Of a stretch of 6,625 nt of DNA, positions 5,517 to 6,625 are shown piece after piece. The notes under the pieces were generated by a model. That model was given only the letters and a program-made list of their open reading frames with translations, did no database searches and was not told the DNA's origin. Made by a program: the position numbers and the translations under genes. Position 1 is the first letter of the stretch, and every line of letters begins with the position of its first letter. The DNA is from Deltaproteobacteria bacterium (GTDB lineage Bacteria; Desulfobacterota; Desulfarculia; Adiutricales; Adiutricaceae): assembly GCA_031257955.1 (NCBI GenBank), contig JAIRNQ010000176.1:1-6625 (forward strand), given 5' to 3'.

Positions 5517-5696
5517 ATGGCATTCTTTAACGGGCGCCCCACAAAGGCCATTTCGGGGGGCATTAACACCGTTATCCAGCAGGCTAAACCCGGGGCGGGG
5601 GGCTCGCACGCTTCCAAAGGCTTGACCAATATGCCCCATCCCGTTGCCGTAACACTGTCTCTTAACGTTCCCAATCCCTTTAGAGACTTTACATAG
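5517..5696 (+). CDS. Small ORF of 59 codons, unknown function
   Basis: I do not recognise this protein. It reads MAFFNGRPTKAISGGINTVI, then QQAKPGAGGSHASKGLTNMP, and ends in LNVPNPFRDFT before TAG. It has no signal peptide, no Cys and no transmembrane segment. Residues about 9-23 could form an amphipathic helix; a Gly/Ser/Ala-rich linker and a beta-like segment VAVTLSLNV (43-51) follow. An in-frame TAA at 5496 and the doubled AAGGA upstream define the start. The good ribosome-binding site is the main reason to prefer it over longer antisense frames here, which lack one. It stands alone, diverging from the copper operon and 547 nt before the next gene. It could be a small toxin, peptide or regulatory protein, or the remnant of a lost gene; nothing in the sequence decides. 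Confidence 0.5.
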   Translation: MAFFNGRPTKAISGGINTVIQQAKPGAGGSHASKGLTNMPHPVAVTLSLNVPNPFRDFT

Positions 5697-5831
5697 CATT
5701 GAAGTAGTGTCAAAGTGCCAAAATATTTCTTTAAAAATGACGGTAGTTCTGATATATTTAAAATAGTTCTTTGGCTTAAAACTTACTTCTCATTTTACAT
5801 GGGAGTACCCATAATTAAGCCTGTACTTTCA

Positions 5832-5946
5832 CCTTTGCGCTCGCCAAAGGCCTAGTCTAATCTCGCGCTTAGGCCAAGACCCAAACGCGCGCCCACCCTT
5901 TCCCGGCATTTACCCGGCGCTTTGGCAAGATCGTCCGCCGTCTTGG
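5832..5946. repeat. Cluster of overlapping inverted repeats
   Basis: CCTTTG/CAAAGG (5832-5837, 5845-5850), GGCCTA/TAGGCC (5849-5854, 5870-5875), and CCAAGAC/GTCTTGG (5874-5880, 5940-5946) share bases at their ends, so neighbouring stems exclude each other. CAAGA/TCTTG (5926-5930, 5941-5945) offers another alternative. Arms are only 5-7 bp, so each alone is weak. Confidence 0.4.
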
Positions 5947-5971
5947 AAATAAACCAAATGCTCGCTCACGA

Positions 5972-5995
5972 TTTGACAAAATAGGCCCCGTCAAA
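5972..5995 (+). promoter_or_regulatory. TTTGAC-N12-GTCAAA dyad with a -35-like TTGACA
   Basis: Perfect 6-bp arms, 5972-5977 and 5990-5995, include a consensus -35 TTGACA (5973-5978). The best -10-like hexamer, AATAAT (5999-6004), is 20 bp away, too far for an ordinary sigma70 promoter though long spacers occur in MerR-regulated ones. The dyad abuts the first 100-bp repeat. Confidence 0.25.
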
Positions 5996-5997
5996 AT

Positions 5998-6193
5998 GAA
6001 TAATCCACGCCGTAGAGGTTAGTTTGAGGGCGCGACAAAAAACTTTACCGTTCCCCGACTTAGTAAATTGCCCGGTGGGCGATCAATCGCGCGAAACGAA
6101 TAATCCACGCCGTAGAGGTTAGTTTGAGGGCGCGACAAAAAACTTTACCGTTCCCCGACTTAGGAAATTACCCGGTGGGCGGCCAATCGTGCG
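5998..6193. repeat. Two direct repeats of about 96 bp, period exactly 100 bp
   Basis: Copy 1 is 5998-6093 and copy 2 is 6098-6193. They differ at five positions (6064/6164, 6070/6170, 6082/6182, 6083/6183, 6090/6190), all in the last third, and have no indels. The first 66 bases are identical. Copy 1 contains the dyad GCGAT-CA-ATCGC (6080-6091), which three of the five differences destroy in copy 2. The pair lies 50-246 bp upstream of the surface-protein start. Two contiguous long copies without unique spacers rule out a CRISPR array. Confidence 0.92.
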
Positions 6194-6243
6194 GGCAGAA
6201 AAAATTCAATTCCTTAAAAGATTAAATATCATTTGGTGCTACT

Positions 6244-6625
6244 ATGAAATCAGGTCATCGACTTCTAATATGCGCGCTTTTAATCATAACTATTGTCATT
6301 GCGTCAAAGCCCATAATGGCTGAAATAATCGTTGACGACGACGTCAATTCCAAAGTCGCCGGTAACGCGCCCCCACCTGCTGGCACTTTTAGTACTTTTA
6401 GTGATTTACTTAATAACGGAATCACAACCGAAGGTTATTCGATAATCATTGATGCCAATATTGGCGATAGCCCCCTTTATATGGATGTTTATGGAGCGGC
6501 GAGACAGAATGCCACCGTTAACGGACCAGTTTCCGTCAATAGAAACTCGGTGACCGTTAACTCAGGTAACATGGCCTACGTTTATGGCGGTCGGGTCGAA
6601 AATAGTCTCGGCGACGCTTCAGCGC
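6244..6625 (+). CDS. Secreted beta-helix/autotransporter-like surface protein (N-terminal part)
   Basis: The 127 codons before the right edge are open. They start with a signal peptide (MKSGHR, hydrophobic 7-20, cleavage after Ala20 or Ala26). The mature part begins with an acidic patch EIIVDDDVNS and a PPP linker, then turns to short alternating strands rich in Asn, Val, Thr and Gly: ATVNGPVSVNRNSVTVNSGN (about 91-110) and AYVYGGRVENSLGDAS. That pattern is usual for right-handed beta-helix passenger domains of autotransporters or adhesins; no transporter domain can be seen because the gene is cut. GGTG (6235-6238) is five bases before the ATG. Codons are less GC-rich than in the efflux operon (many AAT, ATT, AGT, GTT). 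It may be a haemagglutinin-like exoprotein of another secretion route. Its function is unknown. Confidence 0.7.
   Translation, partial: MKSGHRLLICALLIITIVIASKPIMAEIIVDDDVNSKVAGNAPPPAGTFSTFSDLLNNGITTEGYSIIIDANIGDSPLYMDVYGAARQNATVNGPVSVNRNSVTVNSGNMAYVYGGRVENSLGDASA

Larger units (their letters stand above)
5697..6243. other. 547-nt intergenic region, no gene recognised
   Basis: The first part (about 5700-5820) is clearly AT-rich, with a TAGTTCT pair 20 bp apart (5744-5750, 5764-5770) and an ATGGG-AGTA-CCCAT hairpin (5799-5812). Next come overlapping inverted repeats (5832-5850, 5849-5875, 5874-5946) and TTTGAC/GTCAAA (5972-5995), then the 100-bp-period direct repeats (5998-6193) and an AT-rich stretch before the ATG at 6244. 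No tRNA or rRNA is evident. It is unusually long for a simple promoter region, so a small RNA or extended regulation is possible. Confidence 0.6.

Noticed and set aside
5136..5699. 187-codon minus-strand open frame covering the 59-codon ORF and the intergenic region
   Set aside because: Its start has no ribosome-binding site, its sequence runs through the operon dyad and the tandem repeats, and its composition is not protein-like in the right part. The plus-strand 59-codon ORF has a much better start.
5744..5770. Direct repeat TAGTTCT 20 bp apart as operator half-sites
   Set aside because: Seven-base repeats in AT-rich DNA are likely by chance, and no promoter is linked to them.
5998..6193. 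CRISPR array
   Set aside because: There are only two copies, about 96 bp long and nearly contiguous, with no short unique spacers and no cas gene.
6205..6232. Promoter TTCAAT-16-TATCAT just before the surface-protein gene
   Set aside because: The -35 match is only 3/6 and transcription would start about five bases before the ATG, leaving no room for the ribosome-binding site seen at 6235-6238.

Overview
The window comes from a GC-rich Gram-negative bacterium. The evidence is a tripartite RND efflux system with a lipoprotein outer-membrane channel, several Sec signal peptides, and Shine-Dalgarno-led genes. Heavy use of GCC, CCC, GGG and AGG codons would suit a Desulfobacterota/Deltaproteobacteria-type genome, but the sequence alone does not settle the lineage.

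Positions 1-5132 (minus strand) hold a copper/silver efflux operon read from right to left. It starts with a sigma70-like promoter (5103-5132) with a perfect dyad directly upstream (5138-5154). The genes follow as: a small secreted Cys/His/Met protein (4649-5068), a CusC/OprM-type outer-membrane channel (3025-4473), the periplasmic metallochaperone CusF (2575-2982), the adaptor CusB (1088-2506), and the inner-membrane RND pump CusA (1015 to beyond the left edge). The last four are in the E. coli cusCFBA order. Metal-binding residues known from E. coli CusF and CusB are present, as is CusA Met271. Functionally, CusF would collect periplasmic Cu(I)/Ag(I) and pass it to CusB, and CusA would pump it through CusC. 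The small first protein is probably an extra periplasmic metal binder. All four gaps between genes contain a GC-rich hairpin. The gap before cusC is the most elaborate, and the cusC-cusF hairpin has a T-tract like an intrinsic terminator.

Positions 5133-5516 are non-coding apart from a possible 21-codon Pro/Trp-rich upstream ORF (5441-5506, plus strand). Its stop codon lies in the ribosome-binding site of a 59-codon plus-strand ORF (5517-5696) of unknown function. The stretch also has short tandem repeats.

Positions 5697-6243 have no recognised gene. The region begins AT-rich, contains several overlapping inverted repeats, and ends in two about 96-bp direct repeats spaced exactly 100 bp apart (5998-6193). 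From 6244 to the right edge runs the start of a secreted, Asn/Val/Gly-rich, beta-helix or autotransporter-like surface protein, less GC-rich than the efflux operon. No copper-sensing regulator (CusRS, CueR or similar) is visible in the window.
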